The translations under genes were made by a program, and so were the position numbers. A DNA stretch of 64,000 bases from Clostridiaceae bacterium (GTDB lineage Bacteria; Bacillota; Clostridia; DSM-8532). Location of the stretch: assembly GCA_012728095.1 (NCBI GenBank), contig JAAYFU010000031.1, positions 20,821 to 84,820 of the forward strand. The letters run 5' to 3'. Of this stretch, positions 8,567-17,513 are shown one piece after another (positions within the stretch are counted from its first letter, which is position 1; the number at the start of each line of letters is the position of its first letter). The notes below the pieces were generated by a model, which saw only the letters and a program-made list of their open reading frames with translations, made no database searches and was not told the origin of the DNA.

Positions 8567-9145
8567 TCAGTCCTTCTGTGCAAAAATCACGCCACGAATT
8601 TTTAAGTTTGTATCGTATATCAAGTGGGATATAAACTTTCCGGAGGGATTGATATACCTGGATGTAAGGTTGGGATTCTCACAGTCTCTTCTTTCTGCGT
8701 CCATAACAGTTTTGCTGACACTGGTTAGAAGTTCTCCGCTGTTTACCGACAGTATTACGCACCGGTTGTCAATCCGCAGCGTGCCGTTCGTTTTTGATAT
8801 GTACTGGTTATAGTCTGAGATGTTCAGGCCTGTTCCGGCGGAAAGGTCCAGGTTTACAGGATTCCCGCCATTGGATCCCAGGGTTGCCACAAGGATGATA
8901 ACTTCGCCGCTTCTGCCTGAAAAAGTTCCCAGGGCTGACAATACATCATCACCCTTTACTTCCTTTCCGTCATATATTCTGAATTCTTCTTCCGCCATGC
9001 TTTGGGATATTGACCCTATACGGTCATTGGCCAAACTGCTTACTTCTTTCATTCCGCCGAAAATACTCAGCCCTATGGTAACGACTGCAATAAAGAGAAG
9101 AATTGAAACTCCCATCCAAAGCGCTTTAGATAAATTACCTTCCAT
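8567..9145 (-). CDS. Small membrane-anchored protein of the Tad-like operon
   Basis: N-terminal TM (ALWMGVSILLFIAVVTIGLSIFGG); operonic position. Confidence 0.6.
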   Translation of the reverse strand: MEGNLSKALWMGVSILLFIAVVTIGLSIFGGMKEVSSLANDRIGSISQSMAEEEFRIYDGKEVKGDDVLSALGTFSGRSGEVIILVATLGSNGGNPVNLDLSAGTGLNISDYNQYISKTNGTLRIDNRCVILSVNSGELLTSVSKTVMDAERRDCENPNLTSRYINPSGKFISHLIYDTNLKIRGVIFAQKD

Positions 9146-9169
9146 AGCCTTGCCTCCCGTAAATTTTAT

Positions 9170-11203
9170 TTATATTTGCATTATTTGTTTATAAAATGCC
9201 GCAATACTGTTCATTCCGGACACAATCATCGGTATTATCAGGTAAAGAATAATCATCATATATACCGGCAAAAAACCTATCATATTACCCAGGTTTTTCT
9301 TTCTCTCGACTATTCTTTCATTGGTATCTTTTCGGGTTTCGCGATTGAAATTCATTTCGTTTTCCAACTCTTCGAAGGCCTTTGCCACTTCCAAGTCCGA
9401 GCTGGCCAGCTGAAGGTTGTCTATTATAGCCAGTAAAGGCGGAAAACCAACCTCGGCTTTAAGTTCTTCCAACGCTTCATAAGGTCCGGAACTGAAGTTC
9501 AGTATGCATTTTTGCAAGGGTTCTTTAAAATGAACCGAGAAAGCCTCCATCCATTCCAGGATCTCATGAACGTGAACCCTGTTCATATGCATCAGCATAA
9601 GAATAATTGTTTGGAACTGTGTAACTTCATCTTCCATATCAATCCTTCTTGCCTTTGCCATAATAGCAAGGCTGATGACAGGAACCCAATATCCCGCGAT
9701 AAAAAGTAAGATACATACAATTAGCTGCCACCACCAGAATATATTGCGGGAGAGCGTATGGATCTTTTTATTAATTCTTTCATGGGCAGCTGTCAGTTCC
9801 TGTTTGGTTAATTGCCCGTCTTCAATCAGTCTTTCAAGTACCTGGTTCTCGTCCGGGTTTTTACCCAGGCTTAAAATAATCTTCCTGTCAAAATCTGCGA
9901 TATTTTTAAGCCTTTCATATTCCTGGTCCGATAGTTTTCCACCCAGAAAACCGTCAGGCATCTGTGGCAAATACAGGACAGAATACCTTGTGTATGCGTT
10001 TAACCCTAAAAACATGCAAATGCCGGAAATAAACGCGATAAGCCCGATAAGAAGCCTGCGGACATACAGGGTGTATATGTTCAAAGGCGCCATAGCGCTT
10101 TTTATAAGCTCCGTCAAATACTGCCGCTTTTTTGAGTACTGCCGGGGCACCAGTCGGTCCACGACCGGATGAAGCAGTTTTTCATATATCCGTTCTTCAA
10201 ATGATTTTTTAACATATCCGATATTGATATGATCATCAAAACGCTGAAGTTTTCTTAAAATCATATAGCAGACAACTGAAGAAAAAACGACTCCAATACC
10301 CAGGACAATGCCCAACCTGCTGGAATAGAATGATTCCAGAGGCGCGAAGCTGCCTGCCGCCCAGTTTCTCAGGGGTTTTAAGAAAAACAAAGGAAGAAGG
10401 GATATTGTGGTAAGGCTTTTCAAAGCGTACTTTAGCTTTTCCCGCTTGTATAATTCAGCCTTGATTTCGCTGCCCAGATATGCTATGCACCGTACAAAGA
10501 CCGAACTTCCATTGACAACCGTGTCTCCGTATTCCTTGGTAATGAAAACTATACCTGCAAGCATTTTAAAATATTTATTGGGAGCCGTTTCATAATACTT
10601 TTCCAGTTCCGCTTCCACATCCTTGGAAAAAAGAATGTCATTAATCCGCTCGGCCTGGGTATAAACTTCGAAAGTCCCTTTCCGGTTCAGAAGTTCACAA
10701 GCTTCCAGGTTTGCGTCCTCGACCGATTTATGCTCATAATATTTATGTCTGAGAAATTCCAGATATTTAATCTGCTGTTTAAGAAGTCTGTCCTGAAGAT
10801 TGCTTATGTACAAATCTATAATTGTGTCCGCGATAAAAGACAAAAGTATCGCAAATAATATCATGATCAAAAAGTCGCGGGTAAGTATCCAGAAAATGAT
10901 AACAACAGAAACATACGCCGCCGCTGAAAACAAAAGAAGGATAACAGCAGTTTTTCTGATATTTCTTTCATCAGAGACAGTATAGATTTCAAGTCTTTTC
11001 CTGATATTCAGCAGAAGCTTTTTTAATACGGGAATTCTGCTGAATCTGCGGTACAGTAAAATATAAAATGTCGGATATTTTTCCCCTATTTGTCTTAAGT
11101 TTTTATCCAGTTTATTCCGCTTCTTTGCATAAACCAGGTTTGCCATTATCAATAAGAACGCGAGAAAGAAACAGAAAACTCCGATTATGCCATATGTATT
11201 CAA
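9170..11203 (-). CDS. TadB/TadC-like membrane protein (apparent two-module GspF-type protein)
   Basis: 677 aa with two sets of TM segments around cytoplasmic helical regions; C-terminal module resembles TadC (MLMHMNRVHVHEILEWM...NIQL/NERIVERKKNLGNMIGFLPVYMMIILYLIIP). 4-bp overlap with the ATPase gene. Confidence 0.7.
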   Translation of the reverse strand: MNTYGIIGVFCFFLAFLLIMANLVYAKKRNKLDKNLRQIGEKYPTFYILLYRRFSRIPVLKKLLLNIRKRLEIYTVSDERNIRKTAVILLLFSAAAYVSVVIIFWILTRDFLIMILFAILLSFIADTIIDLYISNLQDRLLKQQIKYLEFLRHKYYEHKSVEDANLEACELLNRKGTFEVYTQAERINDILFSKDVEAELEKYYETAPNKYFKMLAGIVFITKEYGDTVVNGSSVFVRCIAYLGSEIKAELYKREKLKYALKSLTTISLLPLFFLKPLRNWAAGSFAPLESFYSSRLGIVLGIGVVFSSVVCYMILRKLQRFDDHINIGYVKKSFEERIYEKLLHPVVDRLVPRQYSKKRQYLTELIKSAMAPLNIYTLYVRRLLIGLIAFISGICMFLGLNAYTRYSVLYLPQMPDGFLGGKLSDQEYERLKNIADFDRKIILSLGKNPDENQVLERLIEDGQLTKQELTAAHERINKKIHTLSRNIFWWWQLIVCILLFIAGYWVPVISLAIMAKARRIDMEDEVTQFQTIILMLMHMNRVHVHEILEWMEAFSVHFKEPLQKCILNFSSGPYEALEELKAEVGFPPLLAIIDNLQLASSDLEVAKAFEELENEMNFNRETRKDTNERIVERKKNLGNMIGFLPVYMMIILYLIIPMIVSGMNSIAAFYKQIMQI

Positions 11204-13074
11204 ACTCTCACCCCGCTTTCCAGGTTGAAATGCAAGTTTAGGAAATCGTCGAATTGCCGTGCATCTTCGGCTGTCATGGCGCGTTTCATCCTCTCTGTCC
11301 TTTCTTTTGAAACAGGGTTGACCACAACATACCGGCCATTTCTGAATTCAATAATATTGCGGCACTCAAATATCCTTTTATCGGTCATCTTCTTATAATA
11401 CTCAGCGGTTGTTTCCATGAAAGAAGCTGTTTTATCAGTTATATTCTTTTCATAAACAAAATTGTCAGGCAGTGGCGTATCCTTTAGTTCAACTATTTCT
11501 GTGATTCGTTCAATATATCTTTTGCCTTCGTAATCTCTTGCAAGATGTATGTCAAAATCAAGGACCGAAACCACCTGCTGTTCGGCTATTTTTTCATTTG
11601 TGAACATTTCGCATTTCAATAATGAATTCCGGAGAGAATAAACCAGATCCCGCGTAGTTTTTGCATGATGGGTAAAAAGAGTAAACAGCGAAGCCACCTG
11701 GGCCATCTGTATCATCCATGCCGCTACCGGATCGGTTGCCACTTCTCCCAGTATGTTCACGCTGCCGTCTGTCTTTTTCTGAATATCAAGTCCCATTTGC
11801 CCCGAAATAGTTTCAGTCTCTCTGAAGGACAGGATATTTCTTCTAGGGTATAAACGTCTTAGATTCAGTTCAAAAGCCATTTCCTGGATACGAAGTGTTA
11901 AGGTGGCATAAATATGTTCAATCATGGCCATAAGCATTGTGGTTTTCCCGCTTCCCTGCTGCCCGGTCACGGCTGTTATCATCCCGCCCTTTACTATGTA
12001 TTTGATCAGGTTTATGGGCAAATTGGCATTCTCATCCTGAATAAGCATTTCCAACGTTACATTTTTAATGTAAAATTTGCGGACAAAAAAAGCCCAGGAT
12101 TCAGAAAACGGCGGCCGTACCACAAGGACACGGCTTCCGTCCTTCATCTCGTTTACCCTGTAGCCTGTAGCCTCTGAAAGCTGGCCTCCCCGATTGTAAC
12201 GGTATATTATCTGGCATACCCTTTTTAGCTCGCTTTCACTTTCAAAGCTTAAAAAATCAAGTTTTATGGATTTGCCTTTATAGAAAATCCATACGCTTTC
12301 ATAGTTTTTCTGGTAACTTGCGGCAATATCCATTTGCTGCCGGAAGTTCGAAAAATCAAAATGGTCCGTGGTTACCCCGGAAACTCCGGCAGATACGCCG
12401 TCAATATTCATATCCCTGATTTCATCTATGACGCCTAACCCTTTATATTGTTCATACACCGCCTGGGTGATAACCTCGAGTTTGTCTTCCTTCGTGAGGA
12501 TAAAACCCATCCTGTCATAAATATGCTCAATCTCCTGCCTGGATATAAAATAACAATATTCTCCATCCTCGTTCTTTTTCAGTTTATCCAGCTCAAACTC
12601 ATCAATTATATACGAAAGCGCATCGGCTCCATGTTTCTTCTTCATCATGTGAAGTAGAATTGCAAACTTATGCTTTGTTGACAGAAGGTATGGATTATTG
12701 AAAGGAATGATTAAATTGAGCTTTTCATCAGGGATATAGGCATGAAGAATATCATAAATTAAAGCCTTGACAAACTGTTTATCCACAATGGAGCCGTGCA
12801 TACATACCTTGAGCGCTTTTTTAAGTTCCGCCCTTTTATTGGCTTGCTTTTTAAACTCCACCTCGTTGAGGCCAAGCTCAAATAAATTAGTTCTTGTTAT
12901 CTCGTTAATGCAATCCCTGACATATTCGATAAGTCCCGGAATTGTGTACTTCTGGGGATCTTCATTTTCGCCTGTCTCCATATGGTACTTTCTTGATACA
13001 AAGAAAAAGTACAGGGATATACCCAGGCCAAGCAGTATTAAAATGAGCATTACCAGGTTTATGGCAAACGGCAA
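11200..13074 (-). CDS. TadA/CpaF-like secretion ATPase with N-terminal TM
   Basis: Walker A TGQQGSGKTTMLMAMIEHI, followed by NILGEVATDPVAAWMIQMAQVASLFTLFTHHAKTTRDLVYSLRNSLL typical of the GspE/TadA family. Confidence 0.85.
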   Translation of the reverse strand: MPFAINLVMLILILLGLGISLYFFFVSRKYHMETGENEDPQKYTIPGLIEYVRDCINEITRTNLFELGLNEVEFKKQANKRAELKKALKVCMHGSIVDKQFVKALIYDILHAYIPDEKLNLIIPFNNPYLLSTKHKFAILLHMMKKKHGADALSYIIDEFELDKLKKNEDGEYCYFISRQEIEHIYDRMGFILTKEDKLEVITQAVYEQYKGLGVIDEIRDMNIDGVSAGVSGVTTDHFDFSNFRQQMDIAASYQKNYESVWIFYKGKSIKLDFLSFESESELKRVCQIIYRYNRGGQLSEATGYRVNEMKDGSRVLVVRPPFSESWAFFVRKFYIKNVTLEMLIQDENANLPINLIKYIVKGGMITAVTGQQGSGKTTMLMAMIEHIYATLTLRIQEMAFELNLRRLYPRRNILSFRETETISGQMGLDIQKKTDGSVNILGEVATDPVAAWMIQMAQVASLFTLFTHHAKTTRDLVYSLRNSLLKCEMFTNEKIAEQQVVSVLDFDIHLARDYEGKRYIERITEIVELKDTPLPDNFVYEKNITDKTASFMETTAEYYKKMTDKRIFECRNIIEFRNGRYVVVNPVSKERTERMKRAMTAEDARQFDDFLNLHFNLESGVRV

Positions 13075-13874
13075 CTTTTATCGCACCCCTCAACAATGTA
13101 CTCACAGAGCCGGTTCAAAGCGCTGAATATCTCTTTTTCTTCGCCGCGTTTTGTATTTCGGTTAAATGCGACATATTCATATACTCTTCCGGTGTTCAAA
13201 GCATCCAATAAATGTGAACTATTGGGAATTTCAAAAACGTAATTTCTCTTTATTCCAAATTTTCTTGCAAGGTTGGCTCCCGTTATGCCACTGTTCTTTT
13301 CATATCGCGCCAAAACAAATGCAGCCTGTTTTTGCCCTAAAAACTCATACTCATTAAAAAGGGCGGCCAGGTCATCCAGTAATAAACTGTTCTGATTTAC
13401 ACAAAACACTATTATGTCCGAATTTTTAAGAAGACTTAAACTGTTGTTTACTTTAATACCGCTGTGAACATCCAGTATTATAAGGTCATAAAACTCTTTC
13501 GCCAGGCCGAGTACGCTTAAGAAAAGCTCCTGGTCTTCCTGCGGCATTATTTGCTTTTTCTCGGATCCCAAAAGCAAGTCCATCCTGTGATTTTTCAGGA
13601 CCGAATATGTATAATCCGCAATCATTTCCGGCTTAAGTCTTCCGTTTTTCACGAGTCTTAACAGCGCATCGATTCCCTGGTTATTCAGTCTTCCGAAACT
13701 GTTACTCTGTTTTGGCTTTTTAAACAAATAACCTTCTATAGCGTTTTTTTCTGTTTGGTTATGAGCAATCAACGTTTTTAAAGCCGTATTCTGTGCTATG
13801 AATGAGGCCACTGCTGCCGTGGTAGTGCTTGTCGCTCCCTGTCCGTGCATGTTTGACCAGAAGGAAACCTGCAT
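13059..13874 (-). CDS. CpaE/MinD-like protein with non-canonical P-loop
   Basis: MQVSFWSNMHGQGATSTTTAAVASFIAQNT at the P-loop position; DLIILDVHSGIKVNNSLSLLKNSDIIVFCVNQN matches MinD-type downstream motifs. Confidence 0.75.
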   Translation of the reverse strand: MQVSFWSNMHGQGATSTTTAAVASFIAQNTALKTLIAHNQTEKNAIEGYLFKKPKQSNSFGRLNNQGIDALLRLVKNGRLKPEMIADYTYSVLKNHRMDLLLGSEKKQIMPQEDQELFLSVLGLAKEFYDLIILDVHSGIKVNNSLSLLKNSDIIVFCVNQNSLLLDDLAALFNEYEFLGQKQAAFVLARYEKNSGITGANLARKFGIKRNYVFEIPNSSHLLDALNTGRVYEYVAFNRNTKRGEEKEIFSALNRLCEYIVEGCDKSCRLP

Positions 13875-13875
13875 C

Positions 13876-14523
13876 CTATTTCATCCTTTCAGCTCTTCTT
13901 AACACTTCTTTTGCCGCTTTTGAATCCAAAGAAAAAATATATTGGATTGTTTTTCTGAGGGAATTTTTGATAGGCAAAGACAGATTCCTTACAACTAATT
14001 TGTTTGAATACTGACTTTCAATCATCACAATACGGTTTTTTTCCTCAAAGTATATTTCATCGGTTCCGGCAATCCTGGTGAAGCTTGGTAAACTATGCTC
14101 CCAGTAGCTGTTTAAAAAATGACTTCCTATTTTGCAGTACTCCATAATATTAAGATAGATAATATAGATATTTAATGACGGGTGCGCCCAGGTGTATTCT
14201 TCGGCTAATTTTATACAGCTTTCAAGCTTGCCCCTGGTTGTTTCGCTAATTGCTATTACCTTAAAATCCTCCGGAATATCCATATATTCTTCCGCATCAA
14301 TAAAATTGCCGTTATTTTCCGAAATCTTTGACAAAGGGTTTTCCCCGTCTTTAAGCAGCACAAAATCAATCCCGCAATATTCATAACTATCGGCGACTTC
14401 ATCAAATGAATATGCCTTTTTTGACAATACGGTTATTTTTGCGTGGCATGACACTATTTTAGCAAGGCATAGTATTAAAAAACGCTTTTCCTCGGTACTC
14501 TCTCCCAGAAACACTACATTCAT
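13876..14523 (-). CDS. Unknown protein, possibly degenerate MinD-like
   Basis: MNVVFLGESTEEKRFLILCLAKIVSCHAKITVLSKKAYSFDE has P-loop NTPase-like strand/helix spacing without a Walker A. Between cpaB-like and cpaE-like genes. Confidence 0.5.
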   Translation of the reverse strand: MNVVFLGESTEEKRFLILCLAKIVSCHAKITVLSKKAYSFDEVADSYEYCGIDFVLLKDGENPLSKISENNGNFIDAEEYMDIPEDFKVIAISETTRGKLESCIKLAEEYTWAHPSLNIYIIYLNIMEYCKIGSHFLNSYWEHSLPSFTRIAGTDEIYFEEKNRIVMIESQYSNKLVVRNLSLPIKNSLRKTIQYIFSLDSKAAKEVLRRAERMK

Positions 14524-14534
14524 ATGAAGCCCTC

Positions 14535-15488
14535 CTAAAGATTATCTTCCACACTCGTTTCGGTTCCCGATTCAAAGGTTTTGCTTTCGGGAATATCATG
14601 GAGAATTTGAACATTATTATCATTGAACACTTTGTTTCTCCCTGAATACTGGTGATCCTCATTTATTCTTTCCTCAAACAGCCGGCGGTTACGGGTCTCC
14701 AGCTCTGTAACGGCTTTATTGATAATATTGGGATTTTCCAGGATCAATTTTTGAACGTCTAAATTCACCGGATAAGTTATAGCCGCCTGATCCTGGATAT
14801 CCGGAGCTATATATGGCACGGCATATAGTATTGTTCCTTCCACGATACTTGCGTCGACAATGGCGCTGGCCATTCTCAGTATCTCTTCTTCGCCGGCATG
14901 AAACCATATTATGTTTCTTTGAGCATTTTCCGATCTTTCCAAATCGGTAACCTGCTTCTTGGAAAGGACAATATAATCCAGCCCGTTTGGAAACATGATC
15001 CTGATGTCTATGAATTCATTTTTCTGAAGTTTTTGCGGAAGGTTTAAAACCGAGTATTCCATTAGTCTCATATCATGGGGATAATCCTGTTTTCCATATA
15101 AAAGTGATTCGGTTATTACCGTATTGGACAGGATATCGCATCTTATCACCTTTCCGACAGCCAGAGAAGGATCGGTTACTGCATCTGCCGGTTTAAGACT
15201 TTCGCTTATCTCAGCCGGAGCAATGTCTTTATCCTGTAAAATATCTCCTGATTTTTTATCTGTCGTGATTTTATATACCAGACTTGTAGGATTATTCTGC
15301 CTGTATTCTTCCAATGCCAATTGCCTGATTTGCAGCTTTTCCTGTTCGGTCAACCGATATGTATTATTACGGTAATATAAATAGCCTGCTGCCAAAACTG
15401 CCAATGAAAGAGAAAGGCCTGCAATAAAACCCAGTAGAATCCTGTAACGCTGTGGCCTTGAAATCACCTTTTTACCTCCTTGTCTCAT
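14535..15488 (-). CDS. CpaB/SAF-domain-like membrane-anchored protein
   Basis: N-terminal TM (ILLGFIAGLSLSLAVLAAGYLYY); SAF-like DILQDKDIAPAEISESLKPADAVTDPSLAVGKVIRCDILSNTVITESLL. ATGA overlap with the kinase stop. Confidence 0.75.
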   Translation of the reverse strand: MRQGGKKVISRPQRYRILLGFIAGLSLSLAVLAAGYLYYRNNTYRLTEQEKLQIRQLALEEYRQNNPTSLVYKITTDKKSGDILQDKDIAPAEISESLKPADAVTDPSLAVGKVIRCDILSNTVITESLLYGKQDYPHDMRLMEYSVLNLPQKLQKNEFIDIRIMFPNGLDYIVLSKKQVTDLERSENAQRNIIWFHAGEEEILRMASAIVDASIVEGTILYAVPYIAPDIQDQAAITYPVNLDVQKLILENPNIINKAVTELETRNRRLFEERINEDHQYSGRNKVFNDNNVQILHDIPESKTFESGTETSVEDNL

Positions 15489-16903
15489 AATTGCCCTGCT
15501 AATTTGCATATTTCATTAAGCACAACCCCTATACGCTTATGATCTTCCGTATTCAGATAAAAAGGATTACTGACGGTTGAATAAAGGACCAGCCTGTTGG
15601 AGCCCAGAAGTTTTTTTAATTTTTGATGTTCATAACTTTGAGAAATATTTGCCGTATAAATCCATTCTTCTTTTGCAAGCGATTCAATTTTTTGGTGGCA
15701 TTCCGAAAAAAGGCTATACTTCCAGGGTACATTCGGACATACTATAATCCTGATATCAGCATGATTAAACTGGATCATTTTTCTTTCGGTATTCAATTGT
15801 CCGAGATCAAGGATTATCGCATCGATGCCTTTTCTGGATACCACTCCGAAATCTGGCGCATTGGGATAGAAAACCAGGTTATTCGCTTCGAACCGGTTTT
15901 CGCTTTGGAGCTTTACCTCTCCCAGCTCATCCAGATACTCTCTCATTCTGTCAAAATCCCCGCTGGAATTGAGTTCAACCAATACAGAACTGACTTTGTT
16001 ACTTGATAAGTATTTTCCTATGGCAAGGCACAGAGACGTTACACCGCTGGCAGGAAGCAAAGAGGCAATTGCTATTACTCCCTTAAAGCTTTTTTCTGCT
16101 TTTCTATTGTAAAAAAACAATCTTTCGGGAATTATCATCCTGCCAAGTTCTTCAATTGCTTCTTCGCAGTTCTGAAACCTTTTGCCGGGATCGGTTTGTG
16201 CAAGTTTCAGGATAAAATGAATATATCTTTGTGCAATACCCGCTTTCTTTAGTACGTCTTTCAATTTCTCAGACCCCTGTTTTACAGGATGGATTCCCGT
16301 AGCAAGATGGAAAATGGTCATCCCCAGACTGTACAAGTCTGTTCTCTGGTCAGTCTGTCCGACTCCATACTGCTCAGGGGCCGCGTAACCTTGGGTTCCT
16401 ATGTAGACTGTATCTTCTGTCTTTTCTTTGGTGTAATACCTGGCGGCTCCAAAGTCAACAAGCCTTAGTTGGCCTATGTCATCCACTATCAGATTTGCAG
16501 GTTTTAAATCTCCGTATATTATGGGAGGATTCCTGCTGTGAAGATATTTTAATACATCCAGCAGATCTCTCGTCCATTTAAGAAGCGTTTTTTCAGGTAT
16601 TTTCCCCTGGTATTCCAAAACCTTAAGTAAATTTGAGCCGGGAATGTAGTCCATTACTATGTAGTAATTATCCTCATCCTCTGTTAAATCGGCTATCCTG
16701 GGCAGCATAGGATGACTGAGATTTTTCAGTATATCTATTTCCTCCATATCAACCGAAAGGCGGGGGCTGTTTTTATACAAAACCTTAATAGCCCAGAAAT
16801 TGTTCAATACTATGTTTTCTGCCAAATATACAGCCGAAGTGCCCCCTTCGCCAAGAAAGTCAATTATTCTGTATTTGTCGGCTATTATTCTATCTTTCAT
16901 CAT
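15485..16903 (-). CDS. Ser/Thr protein kinase fused to a degenerate MinD-like domain
   Basis: Hanks motifs: GEGGTSAVY, WAIKVLY, YGDLKPANLIVDD, LVDFGAAR, GTQGYAAPEQYG. C-terminus: GVIAIASLLPASGVTSLCLAIGKYLSSNKVSSVLVELN...IDAIILDLGQL. Confidence 0.93.
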   Translation of the reverse strand: MMKDRIIADKYRIIDFLGEGGTSAVYLAENIVLNNFWAIKVLYKNSPRLSVDMEEIDILKNLSHPMLPRIADLTEDEDNYYIVMDYIPGSNLLKVLEYQGKIPEKTLLKWTRDLLDVLKYLHSRNPPIIYGDLKPANLIVDDIGQLRLVDFGAARYYTKEKTEDTVYIGTQGYAAPEQYGVGQTDQRTDLYSLGMTIFHLATGIHPVKQGSEKLKDVLKKAGIAQRYIHFILKLAQTDPGKRFQNCEEAIEELGRMIIPERLFFYNRKAEKSFKGVIAIASLLPASGVTSLCLAIGKYLSSNKVSSVLVELNSSGDFDRMREYLDELGEVKLQSENRFEANNLVFYPNAPDFGVVSRKGIDAIILDLGQLNTERKMIQFNHADIRIIVCPNVPWKYSLFSECHQKIESLAKEEWIYTANISQSYEHQKLKKLLGSNRLVLYSTVSNPFYLNTEDHKRIGVVLNEICKLAGQL

Positions 16904-16909
16904 TATAAC

Positions 16910-16952
16910 GACCTCACCTGACAATGAAACTATGTTTTCTACGGGTGAGGTC
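16910..16952 (-). promoter_or_regulatory. 5' UTR hairpin that would sequester the kinase Shine-Dalgarno
   Basis: Minus strand GACCTCACC-N25-GGTGAGGTC-gttata-ATG; perfect 9-bp inverted repeat whose 3' arm contains GGTGAGG. Confidence 0.5.
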
Positions 16953-17131
16953 TTTTAACCGATACATCCGGATAATAAGCCTGACCCGTTACAGATGGGG
17001 AAATTTATATTATCGTTATAAAGCTGCACTTTAATTACCGATGACTGTTAATTATTGTAACATTTTGTTGAATTTAATACAATAGTAAAATTTTATACTG
17101 AATAATATTTTTATTTTGTCAGAAAAACAAA

Positions 17132-17164
17132 ATCAGCCGAAAGACTTTATTCATTCGGCTGATT
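17132..17164 (-). terminator. Intrinsic terminator downstream of hisE
   Basis: Minus strand AATCAGCCGAA...TTCGGCTGATTTTGTTTTTC. Confidence 0.8.
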
Positions 17165-17181
17165 GATAAATGTGTTTAATT

Positions 17182-17469
17182 TTATCTTCGCTTTTTAAGC
17201 TCTTCCATTACATCATTCCATTCAAGCCTCTGATCCACCAAAAGAACCGTAAGGTGATACAAGAGATCGGCTATCTCGTACCGAATTTCATCCGGAGAAC
17301 CGTTCTTGGCTGCGATTATTACCTCTGAGGCCTCTTCTCCTATTTTCTTGCAGATTTTGTCTATACCTTTGTCAAATAAGTAATTCGTATAGGATCCCTC
17401 TTTAGGATTAACCTTTCTGTCAACGACAACATTAAAAATTTCGTCCAAAATACTGAATTTCTCGCTCAT
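17182..17469 (-). CDS. hisE: Phosphoribosyl-ATP pyrophosphatase
   Basis: DEIFNVVVDRKVNPKEGSYTNYLFDKGIDKICKKIGEEASEVIIAAKN...YEIADLLYHLTVLL. Confidence 0.96.
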   Translation of the reverse strand: MSEKFSILDEIFNVVVDRKVNPKEGSYTNYLFDKGIDKICKKIGEEASEVIIAAKNGSPDEIRYEIADLLYHLTVLLVDQRLEWNDVMEELKKRR

Positions 17470-17513
17470 AACATATTCCTTTCCATTGTTAGTCTGAATT
17501 CGTCAAAAGCATC

